A stretch of 64,000 nt of DNA, from contig NW_002060947.1 of the NCBI RefSeq assembly GCF_000150275.1, forward strand, positions 2,903,740-2,967,739, in the 5' to 3' direction. Shown here piece by piece: positions 52,901-64,000 of this stretch; position 1 is the first letter of the stretch; each line of letters begins with the position of its first letter. The stretch is from Trichoplax adhaerens. Lineage: Eukaryota > Placozoa > Uniplacotomia > Trichoplacea > Trichoplacidae. Made by a program: the position numbers and the translations under genes. Under the pieces are notes generated by a model. The model had not been told where the DNA came from. It saw only the letters and a list, made by a program, of their open reading frames with translations, and did no database searches.

Positions 52901-55900
52901 ATCGGCGTTGCGTGACACGATTTAAGATGAAAACTTTATGCAATTGTAGTAAAATGTGCGTCCAAGAACGTATCGAAATTCGCTTAAACTGCTCTAAATT
53001 GTAAGAATATTGGCCAGTTTGTTTGATCCAACTCTCATAACATTGGGGTTCCAACAAATATTCGGCTCGAATTGAGCCAACCATACCACCTTGTGTTCTT
53101 AAAAACGTCAAAAGGGTCGAATATTGCCAATGTAGATGTGCTGCTTTATCCATTAAATTAGATGGTAGAGGAGAATTAATTGGAATACCAGGCACATGTC
53201 TACCACATAAATGATGAATTAAATCGAAAATGGTTTTAGATTCTCGCTTTCCATTACTACTTGATTCTAGTCGACCTGCACGTGTAACGCTGCTACTCCG
53301 TGCAATAGATATATAACACGATTTAGGCACAATTGTTGGTGATATTCCGCCAGGCCAACCATGAAATGAGTACCACCTTTCTACAGCTTTAACTGCTTTA
53401 GCTAAATAGCTATGACTGGTATCAGTGGCGGCATGTCTATCACGCCGATCGATTTCGTCTTCATCCTCATCATCGCCCTGGTTGTCAATAATGTTAAGAT
53501 TGCTCAATGTGATTTCGGATTCAATACCTTCATCACCTTCAGTAAATGGTGTAATATTGTCGAATATTGAACTAGTATTATCAATAGATTGTTCGTGATC
53601 TGATAATGCTTCACATTTTACTAAAATTGGTTCAACAAAAGGTAAAGGGGAATCTTGCTGATTTCGGATTATATGATGGTCTTTATTTTTGGATGCGATG
53701 AACGGATAAGCAGTCAGTAGGCAATTTTCACCAGTCACGGCAACATTTAAGGTATAGCTAAACAGCAGAAAGGAATTACGTTTATTCGCGCGTTAGATTT
53801 ACTATAGTTGTTAGTAACAGTAGTACGCTTGTAAAACGTATTTCTATTCTATTAGATTAAAGTTGCTAAACTTTTAAAACTGTTTATTACTACCTTACCT
53901 ATTTCCAAAGGAATCCTTAAATTGTATCGGTATAATAGTTGAAACTGGCTTGCTCGTTTGAAATTTAATGATGAAAGGAAGAGAAGAATTATCACATTCG
54001 GCTTTATTTTGAACATGCCCCTGGATCAATCTACCCTTCGGAAATTCAACGCATAAAACCTGAGCTAGACTACCGTCTTCCAATTCACATTCTGGTATAA
54101 AACATTCAATTTCTGTATCCCTGCAAAGCATTAATGCGATCTATTAAAAATGCGATAATTTTATTTTGGTTTTAGCTATCGTCCATATTTACCTATTAAA
54201 TCCACTGGCAATTAGAGCACACGAAGCTACCACTTCAGTCTCAATAGGAGCTGGGCTTAACCAGACTTCTCTAGGTTCAAACTCTATAACTGGTGCTCTT
54301 AGCTCTCCATGTAGCATTAATTCACGCAATGCCTGCCGTTTGTTCCTAACGCAAACCGGTAGCGAAGCGGAATAGATACCAGGTCGAGCTAATGATTATA
54401 AATTATTGTAAATCAAAAGTGTAAGGTCATTAACGTTGGCAAGAGCTAGAACTTGATCTATAATGAGTAAGCTAACTTAAATCTATGATAAATAAATTTT
54501 ACCTGGATTAAAAACAATTCCAAGCAGGCTACTTTCCCCTGGTTTTAGATTTCCATTTTCGAACTGATTACCATCTTTATCCAAGAATTGGAACGCTTCT
54601 AACTGAGGATTGGTAGCCGTATCAATATCCAAGAACCACTCTAATTCATCATCAGTACAGTTGGCGACCATACAGCCCTGAAAGGTAGCAATACATACTA
54701 TTATCTATCATTCTGATTTTAAGACCTAACGTAGATTCTAGGTTAACATTTGCAGATTTTAAAGGACATCTATTCCTATCTAGTAGGATTTAAGAGTATT
54801 ATTATTAGCTGAAATTGATAAGTTTGTGTTATTATTAGCTAGTACCTGTAGAGGTTTATCCATTTGTTCTTCACTAGTATATTCTGCACTTAGTAAAAAC
54901 TCTACGTGAGTGTGAGATAATTGCAAAAGAGGTCGTAAAGCAGTTGCCAGAACATGACGCTTCGGAGTGGCTAACTGAGTTAGGGTGGTAGGAGTATCAA
55001 TACGTGGATAACTATATTTCGATGTAGTTGGCGTTGGTGGTAGTGGAGATTGGGGTGGAGAAGGGGGATTTATTTCGTTAATTGTAACCGGGAGATAAAA
55101 ATCGTATGATGCAACCTAAACGAGATTATTTTAAAAGTGTCATTCTTAAAAGATCTAAATTTCAGTACTATAATTGCGTATTGAATTGACGGCTGAATTT
55201 ACATGCTACATTACTTCTTGTTTCTAGTAAATTATATTTAAGATCGATTAGCTATTTATTCTAATATGTCTACCTCTGATGGATAAAATTGTAGTATATA
55301 GCTGATGACTTCATTGCCGTTCATACTTATCGTATATAAATTTTGATTCCCATCCTCTCTAATCAATTTCTCTAGGAAGGCAAATAGAAATGGATATTAA
55401 TATTAATGCAAGGAGTAAATACTTGAAGATAATTATGGACTAGATAGTATTAACTTAACACTACAATGATAGTAAGTCAGAAAAGTAGACACTCTCTCTT
55501 TGATAAGTATGAGAACCTTAGTAAGCGTACCTCCAGATTCAATTATAAATAATGACAAACACTAACAAGATAAATGATAAGAAAATAATGAAATTACCTG
55601 GATTAGTTTGTGAATCGCACCGAATTTTAAAGTCTCGAAATCTACTCAAGTCGATTGCAACTTTAACCGGTGTATTTGTCTAAAGAAGAAATTTCCAAGG
55701 AGAATTTGTTTGTACGCGTATAAATGATATTAATTGCAAAATTTATAATTCGTGAAGTTGAGATCAAATGAATATTTATCTCATCTTTTACCTTGTTGAC
55801 CAACTTAAATGATTCTTCACCAAAAGATCCACAGTGGATACCACCAAAATAGAATTGTTGCTTTGGGAATTATTAGTAAATAGCAATGAAGAATAAGACA

Positions 55901-58900
55901 TATCCACCACGAATAATAATACAATCAAGCATCTATGCTAACCCCGAATGTTGACTATCATCCTCATACAGCATAACTGCATTGGGGTGTGCAACTCTTT
56001 AGCAATTTATAAGTTAACGTACTTTATCAATGTCAACGCGGGGTTCTTCAACACGTCCTCCAACTCGGAGTGAAATGGTTTTCCATCCGCGAATCTTAAC
56101 ATGTATGCTTGTATCGAATTTCTGAACCACTGTCGGAGTAAAGTCCACCTGAGAAAAGAAAAAAATTTACAATGTGCTTGCATAATTTACTGCTGTAGAT
56201 TTATTTTCTGAATACGTGTAGAAGACGGATATTTTGCAATTAAACTTAACTTTCTATAGATGAGGCTCAGATGCTTTTAGAAGCATGATATAATGCTGTT
56301 AAACTCCTCTGTCAGCTAGTCAATATTATTTCTACTTTATATCCTGATTAACATGTGGGCAAGGGAGGCACCAATACTTGTACCTCCCTGTATCATGTGT
56401 TCAGGTATCACTGATTATACATTGGTAGTCATATCTCATATCTGTATCACTTCTACGTTAATATGAGAATAATTTAGAAGTAACCACATTTCTTTACGTT
56501 AGGATTTACAGAATACTAGATTACTTCCTGACTATACGAGTATTGCTTAATTATAATGCTATACATTATGATGTACTGTAACATACTGATATCAATTACA
56601 TATTTTGTTGAGCTCATAATTACTAGGAGAATACAACCACTATACTAATTGGAGACTACAGATTATAATTATCAAGTGCTCATTTGGATGTACAAAAAGT
56701 AGATCACACTTCAATTTTGTTAATGGGAAACGGTAAATGCTGTTGTAGTACTGAACCCTATTACCGACCTAAAAGCATTTTTCTCTTAAATTGACTGGAT
56801 GTTTCGTTATCTCATGTTAATGCTATACGTACATTATGACATATCTATTAGAAGCTAATGTACCTTAATTTCTGTATATCCTCCTACTGCAACTAATCCA
56901 GATATTGGTGTGATAGTCATGCCTTGGAAAGGATTTGAGTCTACCACCTGTTACAAAATTGTCAAAGTGATAATATTTTTTAGAATAGAATAGTAATTTA
57001 ACATGGGCAATATATTTTAGGCATGCAAAATAATGTATTTTACAAATTAATTTTTAAAAATTTATGGTACTATACTTCAAAATGAGCATGATGCTGTCCG
57101 GTATTTTGCAGTAGAACAATTTTAGTGGTAGTTAAGTGAAGAGGTACCGAACCAAATAAAAGCCTTCTTTCTACAAAAGCGCACTGAGCTTGCCCAAACT
57201 GCAATAAATAGATATAAGGTACATATGTAATCGTATATCCTTTACTAAAATCGAAATGGAACCGTAATCTCGATATAATAATAACTAATTAATCAATACT
57301 TGCCTCACAAGTGCATCTTAGTAATGAATCTGCACCACCTTTAACGGATAGCAAAAACTCTACTTCAGTCGAGGATCTGTATGTTGGATGACAGATAACT
57401 TCACATGCAAGGGTGGAAAATGCTTCAACATAGCCTAGTGAACATGAAACTCAGATTATTGCTTAAGTAAAATGAAAGTAAGTGACTTTAATACTGAATG
57501 CAAAAATATAATATTGAATACCAGTGGCGGGGCTGATGTAGTAAGTTGGTTCTCCGCCTCCTGAGTTGTTTAAAGTCCATTTAAATTGTGCTGGATAATT
57601 GCGCGGATTAGTCACATAGACTAATTCTCGAATACCTTTATAAAAAATATCACCAATACATAAATGTTTTAATAGCTTCTAAAGCTAATGGCAGTTCGAT
57701 TCTCAATTAATTGTAAACCTGCATGTGCTGGCTGTCCAAATTTGGGTTTCAATACAACTTTATTAGTGGACAATTGTAAATCGACACTAACGACATTGGC
57801 GAATAGCACAAGATGTTTCATATGCTTGCGATTAATGTAATAGGTAATATTACTAGAAGAAAATTGAAATGCACTTAAGACAGGGTTGATAAGATTTAAG
57901 CATTTCGAGTGCAAATAATTTACTGATATAATATATGATCGAAATATATCCATTTAAAATATGTACAATATAGGCATAGCATACCGATGATAGCTTCCAA
58001 GTTGATTTGCCTCAAAAATACATTCAAATTGCGCTACACATTTAGGAGGTATAACTTGAGATGCAGGAAATGATTGCAACATTTCAGGGCAGTTATCGAA
58101 CTATACAAATGGTCGAAATACAATTAACTATTGTGCGAATGTCGTTAATTAAGAAAGCGAGTTTGTGGACTAGTACATAGTAAGCACATAATACATTTGT
58201 TAATTCACTTACTTCTAAAGAGAACAGAATATGGTTATCCAGATTATTTGCAACCCGGAGATATTTAGAATTAGTGGATTGTTGACAAACTTCTCCATAA
58301 TCTAACGTTCCTGGAGCTAAATTATAGTTAAACACAAATAAATAATATAAAATAGTTAATGCCGTGGATGTGACATATATACATATATCGCACTGTCTGG
58401 CTATGTTGTGATTCAGTAATGTTTATCATAGCAATGACATTGAGCATCATTCGGTAATTAGAAAGACGTGTTATCCTATGCTCTACTTATAATTAATTTT
58501 AAAATTAAATTTTAAAATGAACGGGAAAAAATTTATTTATGTAGTGGTTATGGAATTGATTGATTACTATCATGTCAATTCCTTACCTAATTTAATCAAA
58601 TGTATTTGAGCAGGCATTAAAGTCCTTGAACAATCGCTGATTTCTTCTTGTGTCACAGGTATAGTTCCCAAGCCTAGCTTTAGGGCCTATAATGTTATAT
58701 TAAGTTTAGTTGATCATAACATCTCATTAAGATCAACATTTATTGACTGCTTTGTTCACTCATTATAAGTACCTCTTCGTTGCCCGTCATATTATGGCAA
58801 TAATCGACAATTTTATTACTTAAGACCATATGATTTTTTTTCGGTTTTTGATTTGAGGCTGGCGTAATACCAGTAATAAAAAAGAAATTTTCGTAATTTG

Positions 58901-61900
58901 ATTTATTGTATCGAAATTGATTAGAGCATTTAGACTAATATATAAAAACATACTTTTAACATCATCATACAGTTCTTTCAATGAAGCTGTAGGAGGAACA
59001 AGCCCTGCTCCTGGCTTTATTCCCAAATCTATATCACTATCAATTTTCTGGTACATTCTAATAAGAAAACATTTTTTAATTGCGTTAGCGAGGCATAAAT
59101 ATTCGATCTTATAGATCTTTAAGTGGAAAATTCAAGTATATAATCATACTGTCTAAGAAAATCGATTAACTCGGGAGCCTAATTTATGGATTAAGGATTA
59201 CAGTGATAGCTAAAAAATTTATTAGCAAATTTCTTAAAATTAGAAAGATTACTTGTCTCGTTGGCGACTTTTTCTGGTATCCCTGAGATCATCAATGTAT
59301 TTTCTATATTTGATGTTATTGATATCTCGCTTTTGGGTTTCTTCTTTGCTTAGTGCATAATCAGGATCAATATAAGTATAGCGATCTGTCCGTGTATACT
59401 TTGATCTAAGTAATCGGACAAAAAGTTGATTAGATTAATATCAAACAACTTTTCTCAATCCAAATATTAGTGATATCGTAAGGTAACGACGTAACTCGCA
59501 TAACTACTTGAAGACTTGACAAAAAAAATTAATCTTAATAACTTTAGAATTGAAAATAAAATAAAAATCTTGTACCTAACGCGGGACCTGGGATCTGCCG
59601 GTCTCACACTCCCTGGTAAATCATTCGGATTCGCAAGTTGGACATCATCTCTGGATCTATTCTTGCTGGCTACTTTACTTTGACTTGAATCTATTTGGAT
59701 ATGACCGTTACTAGTCTTTCCTTGCTGATCACGATTTAGTGCAATACAGTTTACTTCAACATGGATTGGAACAGAATGAATGATTTTGCCATGATTATCG
59801 ATAACGTTAAGGTTAATATTATTTTTATACAATCCAAGTTGCTGAGGGCGAGCAGATATAATTATACTTTGTGATTGTAATGGTCGAAGTTTTCCTTCGC
59901 CTGGATTGGTATAGAAATGAGCAATTTTGCTGAATTTAAATTTTACAGCTAATTCCTTGGATTCATTGGTAATCGTGAATAAAGCATCTGTTCTTTCACT
60001 GACTGTACAACTTCCAAAATCATACTGCATGTCAGGCTTGATAGATAATAGTACAGGTAAGGCACAACCTGTGATGGCGACTTCAATGCCTAAAAAAACA
60101 AGCACGTAGTCATCATAAGAAATAATTAATGTAGCACAGATTTTCGCTGCTATTACGTGTGATTTTAACTGGAATGGAAAGTTACATGGCGTTATAATGC
60201 TAACTTTCTAGATTTAATGTTTTAATCAGGATATCAAATTACCTTTTTGGCCATCCTGAAGTAGCTTATTTTCTTGCTCGCTATTGATTAAATTATTTTG
60301 CACCAATGTAAATTGCATGTAGATAGCGTAATCGCGCCTTGGGGGAGATTGCTGCTTATTTTTGAAGCCAATTGCTGAGTAATGATATTCAGGTTTGAAA
60401 TGGAAATCAATTGCCAGTTTCTCGTAAGGCTTCAAAATTCCTTGATTAGGGGTTGTTGTAATTAGAGATAAGATATCATTTGTACGACCATCATGATGAG
60501 CTTTTTCCGTTAGAGCTTGGGCAGTTGTTAGGCTAAGATCAGAGTCCTAATATAATAAATATGTAAAGTTGATATGCTGTTGATGTAATTACTATAAATA
60601 GAAGATTATACTACGTAAACAAATCATATTATCGCAAAAATGAAATTGTCAAGCCTTAAGCCAAATAAATTGGTGTTAATTTTTAATTCATTAAAATTAT
60701 CATTATTCGATCAAACAACTAAAATTTCTATCTTACAATTGATAGAATTAAAGTGTAGGAGTACTTACAACTTCTTGACCCAATTGGTCTTCTAGCAGAA
60801 TTGCAACAAATTGGATTTCATCAGGACTATTATTAAATAGGATTCCTTGTTTTTGTTGCTGAGTACCGTAATAAGTTGGTCCAAACTCGACACATCGCAG
60901 AGGTTGAGTGTCATCGGGATTAAGCAACATTAATTGACGTCTCATAACCTTGCCTTTAATTGACAATTTACTTTCGGGACGACTTTCTAACATAACACTA
61001 TCGAATGATGGTTGTTAGAATAGAGATTCAAATATGATAAGAAGAGCGAATATGCTACTAATATAATAATATAGCCCTAAATAGTCTATTTACTTATGTG
61101 CTGCAAATCAATAAGTTTAACTAGTTATGCTAAATAACAAGGGTTTGGCCGATAAATTGTTTTAGTTCATTGCGCTATAAATTAAACAGAGCTATTTTCA
61201 AACTATTCAAGGTTAATATACCTGGCATATTCTTCGAATTCGGTAGCTGTATCCGCGATAAAGTTAACCTATCAATGCAAATGTATGATAGTTCAATACA
61301 TATTTACACTTTCGTATTCAATACAAAATTATCGCCTGATAGCAGTAAGATTTCGTCCTACATGATTTACCCTCAATGCTAGTTAAAGACATTACCTCAA
61401 TATCTAATTCGCTATAGGGTTCAACATTGCCTGAACTTGGTTGAATTGTTATTGACTTTGAACCAGCGTAAGATATCTCGAAATGCCCATTCCTTGAACC
61501 TTCATTAATTATTTTAACGCGTTTTTTAAGAATTCTTCCATCAGCAGGTGCAGTACCAAAATCTACGGTTCCTTCAATATGAAGTAATGGTACGGGACAA
61601 ATCCTATAGGATAGCACATTAATAATAATGATACGATACTCTTGTCATATGTATAGATAAATTCTTAAACAAATAAAAGAAATTCAAGTTGCTTGTAGTG
61701 TGGATTGAATCTAATTTTATAGCAAGAGTCATTATTCCTAGTTACCATTAGCTGTATGTCTGATAACTTCCGAGCTAATATTGTTTGTATCGCCGTTACT
61801 CTGACTTACCCTAAAAGCGGTATTTCAATGACATCATCATCTGCTATAAGTAATATGCGATCCTTATAATGATCATCGGCGGCCGGACAATATTCAATCG

Positions 61901-62249
61901 TCGTCTTTATTAGCAAACCAGGTGCGATACATTTTTTATGAAAGTTTGTAGTGAGTTTGAAAACCTGTTAATGTAGGGTTATTAGAAAACTGCGATTAGT
62001 TGATTGATTTATAAATCATATAATTCATCATTCTATCTTAGACGGATTTACCAGCAAGTAACACAATTTTATTATTTGGTGGTTTAGCTTTACCTCCGTT
62101 TCAGGTCCAGAAAAACGAAGTGATTTGGATAATCCACTAACATTTTGTAACGTCAAAGTTTGTTTATAAGTCTCATCCGCAATCGCATCATTGAATTGAA
62201 CCACTGATGGAAATATTTTTATGCCTGCTATTACAGATCCACTATCCAT
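46954..62249 (-). CDS. CFAP47: CFAP47, cilia and flagella associated protein
   Basis: Forty exons on the minus strand, 9,249 nt, about 3,082 aa (human CFAP47 is about 3,187). Exons: 62249-62094, 61964-61810, 61603-61396, 61268-61222, 60997-60769, 60546-60243, 60089-59576, 59405-59253, 59057-58954, 58858-58773, 58686-58587, 58316-58213, 58100-57985, 57852-57719, 57635-57522, 57434-57304, 57198-57076, 56947-56864, 56148-56023, 55860-55792, 55679-55598, 55371-55274, 55115-54846, 54677-54503, 54388-54193, 54120-53899, 53757-51344, 51005-50818, 50702-50559, 50462-50344, 50238-50184, 50101-49947, 49781-49344, 49219-49112, 48999-48888, 48809-48705, 48563-47803, 47700-47539, 47429-47261, 47172-46954. 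It is an axonemal protein needed for flagellar motility. The chain carries repeated ASH/MSP-like beta-sandwich segments and one CH domain (about 1680-1800). Late motifs NEIIGEFWYELKL, NATVQLVV and EWTYAVKG are typical of this family. The 57719/57635 junction is least certain; 57304 uses a GC donor. HYDIN is excluded by length and the single CH. Confidence 0.9.
51344..53757 (-). other. CFAP47 large central exon with calponin-homology domain
   Basis: Part of CFAP47: a 2,414-nt exon, over ten times the typical exon of this gene. It opens with the end of an ASH segment (VTGENCLLTAYPFI). Next come an acidic linker (GDDEDEDEID) and a helical region with WYSFHGWPGG. The CH domain follows, with LLDWLNYHFEKQ, NFSDDLMDGLVLACVLGAY and LLMLTTFLFDRLP visible. 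More ASH-like sequence follows. The CH domain suggests contact with microtubules or partner axonemal proteins. Confidence 0.9.
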
Positions 62250-64000
62250 GATACTTACAACAATCAAATTTCGAAATAAAATGGCTTCAAAATCTGTTGA
62301 TATCTTAAGTAATGATCAGGATTTAATTTATTTTTGTAAGATATCTATTAAACATCGTTACTCTGAATTACGATAGTGCTCTTGTACTCGAACTTGTAAT
62401 TTGCTATCTATACTATGGCAAGCTATGTGGATCATTCGGGTTGCCATGACGACGCACGATGCGATCCATCGGTAGTTCTCTATCTGATAAATGGGTTCAT
62501 CCGACGGTTGTATATATAATCATATAAGTTTTATGACGTGTTATCGTTTGTGCACAATAAAGGGAATGCGCATAATATGATTGTATTATGATCGAAGAAA
62601 TTCATCCCGGTGACCGCGATTAAATTAGATTGATCCTCAGTTGCATATGTACTGTACTGTACTTTAACCCATATAATGCACGCTATATGTGAGTATACTA
62701 CAGTCTACCGATAAATCCTGCACAGGACTGGTTTACGGTATAAAATTTATCTTATTAGTAACCCGAAGTATATAACTTATACATGGGTACCCGACAACTC
62801 ATAACTGTTCATTCTTTCATATCCAGTTTATGCGAGCTTTAATTAATACGTATGTACTATATACCGATTTCAAATTAGCGCTTTGTTGACGTACTATTAT
62901 ACCCAACGATTCATAAAAATATCCCTGACTACGATCGAGCTCAAGTGAGCGGGACTTATTTATGTATACTGGAAATATAGTACTGATTTTTATTATTGTA
63001 GGTTAACATTATATTTATATATTATACTGTTCGTGAAGCCACATAATAGTACAACGTATTTGTTAATTTTCATTTTTAGTGGAGATGATGAACTTCTAAC
63101 TGAAGTTAACAATCATAGCAAGTATTAATAATTATAATTAATAAATAAATAACTAGTATTACAAATATATGGCTGATCATAATTCATGAAGGTCATCGAC
63201 GAAGATCATATTTTGTCCATCTTGTACCTCTATGGATTGATAGTTGCGGTACTTGAGTCATAGGATGTGAATAAAATTCGTACTAAAAAGACTCTTAAAT
63301 AGCAATAAGTTCATCAACACCGTACCATCGCTTTGCCATCCATTCATTGTTTGATAATGGTACCTACTTAATTACAATGGAACAAATAGACTTATTTAAA
63401 GAAATGTAGGAAGCATTCTTATTCACTAACTCACAATTCATCAACGAATTGTAACGTTGAAACGTGACTGAAGTTTGATTTATGTTTAGATACTAACTAT
63501 TCTCACTAAAAATTGCTTTACCAAATCTATCTAGTTCACTTTCTGCAGCAAGATAAATTACTATAGATATCGAACGTTATCAGTAAGAAGTTACTAGAGT
63601 ACAAATTACTGTCTGTATTTCTATAATATAAATACATCTAGTAACGCTGTAACAACAACAACTACTAATGACTCAAAGTAATAATGATATCGACAATCTA
63701 AATACGAACGTTCGTATATAGAGACGCACTGAGATGTGAACGCCCATCGGATTTAAAAATGTTGATAAAACTAACAGTTTAACCTCGTAGCACTTCTAAT
63801 CGTATTTCTTTGTAAATGAAGCTTTGTTCTAATGGCAATGAAGACGTAATCAATGCACGGCGTACATTTGCATTTATAAATACATTTCGTATTTATATAG
63901 GGCAAACTAGTGAAATAATTTCGATATCTATACTGTAAGTCATTGCTAAAGTACATCCGATATCAGAATGTCATGTAGTAAATATTCATAGAGTATTTTC
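62250..64000. other. CFAP47 upstream region and window end
   Basis: Holds the CFAP47 promoter and 5' UTR near 62250-62500 and a small TACTG run at about 62650-62665. Beyond that the DNA is AT-rich with short simple repeats (for example CAA units near 63652). No coding exon was recognised up to the end of the window. Confidence 0.5.
62440..62453. promoter_or_regulatory. X-box-like (RFX) site upstream of CFAP47
   Basis: GTTGCCATGACGAC, about 190 bp upstream of the CFAP47 ATG. The left half, GTTGCCAT, is a perfect RFX half-site; the right half differs from GGCAAC at two positions. X-boxes within a few hundred bp of the start are usual in ciliary genes of animals. Regulation by RFX is inferred. 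Confidence 0.5.

Noticed and set aside
46954-62249. HYDIN as the identity of the large ciliary gene
   Set aside because: HYDIN is over 5,000 aa. The total length of about 3,082 aa, the single central CH domain and the C-terminal motifs fit CFAP47 better.

Overview
The window looks like nuclear DNA of an early-branching animal, most likely a placozoan (Trichoplax/Hoilungia type). This is inferred from the gene set (animal LRR-GPCR, ARID1, CFAP47, COX17, HUNK-like kinase), the AT-rich sequence, the many short GT-AG introns and the short gene spacing. No rRNA, tRNA, CRISPR array or intact transposon was recognised. All exon models below were spliced by eye; each keeps one open frame across every junction.

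Layout. 458-3351 (-): a six-exon HUNK-like AMPK-related kinase, 446 aa. 6994-28253 (+): one very large LGR-type receptor gene. It has a signal peptide, a cysteine-rich LRRNT cap, 47 successive exons that each encode one leucine-rich repeat, then a single exon with the hinge and a rhodopsin-family 7TM domain, about 1,560 aa in all. 28.6-30.2 kb: intergenic DNA filled with TACAG/CTGTA pentamer arrays and a duplicated unit. 30615-37345 (+): an ARID1 (BAF250) SWI/SNF subunit, 13 exons, 1,420 aa. 39424-40246 (-): COX17 copper chaperone, two exons, 56 aa. 43676-43915 (-): a 79-aa reading frame with a canonical BH3 motif and a BIM-like C-terminal tail. 46954-62249 (-): CFAP47, 40 exons, about 3,082 aa, with a CH domain and many ASH/MSP-like segments, and an RFX X-box-like site upstream. 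The rest is intergenic.

The genes do not form a pathway; they serve chromatin remodelling, mitochondrial copper delivery, cilia, kinase signalling, G-protein signalling and possibly apoptosis. The two most unusual items are the giant LGR, whose ectodomain is far longer than that of known LGRs (about 9-18 repeats) and is built from frame-neutral exons, and the candidate BIM-like BH3-only protein.
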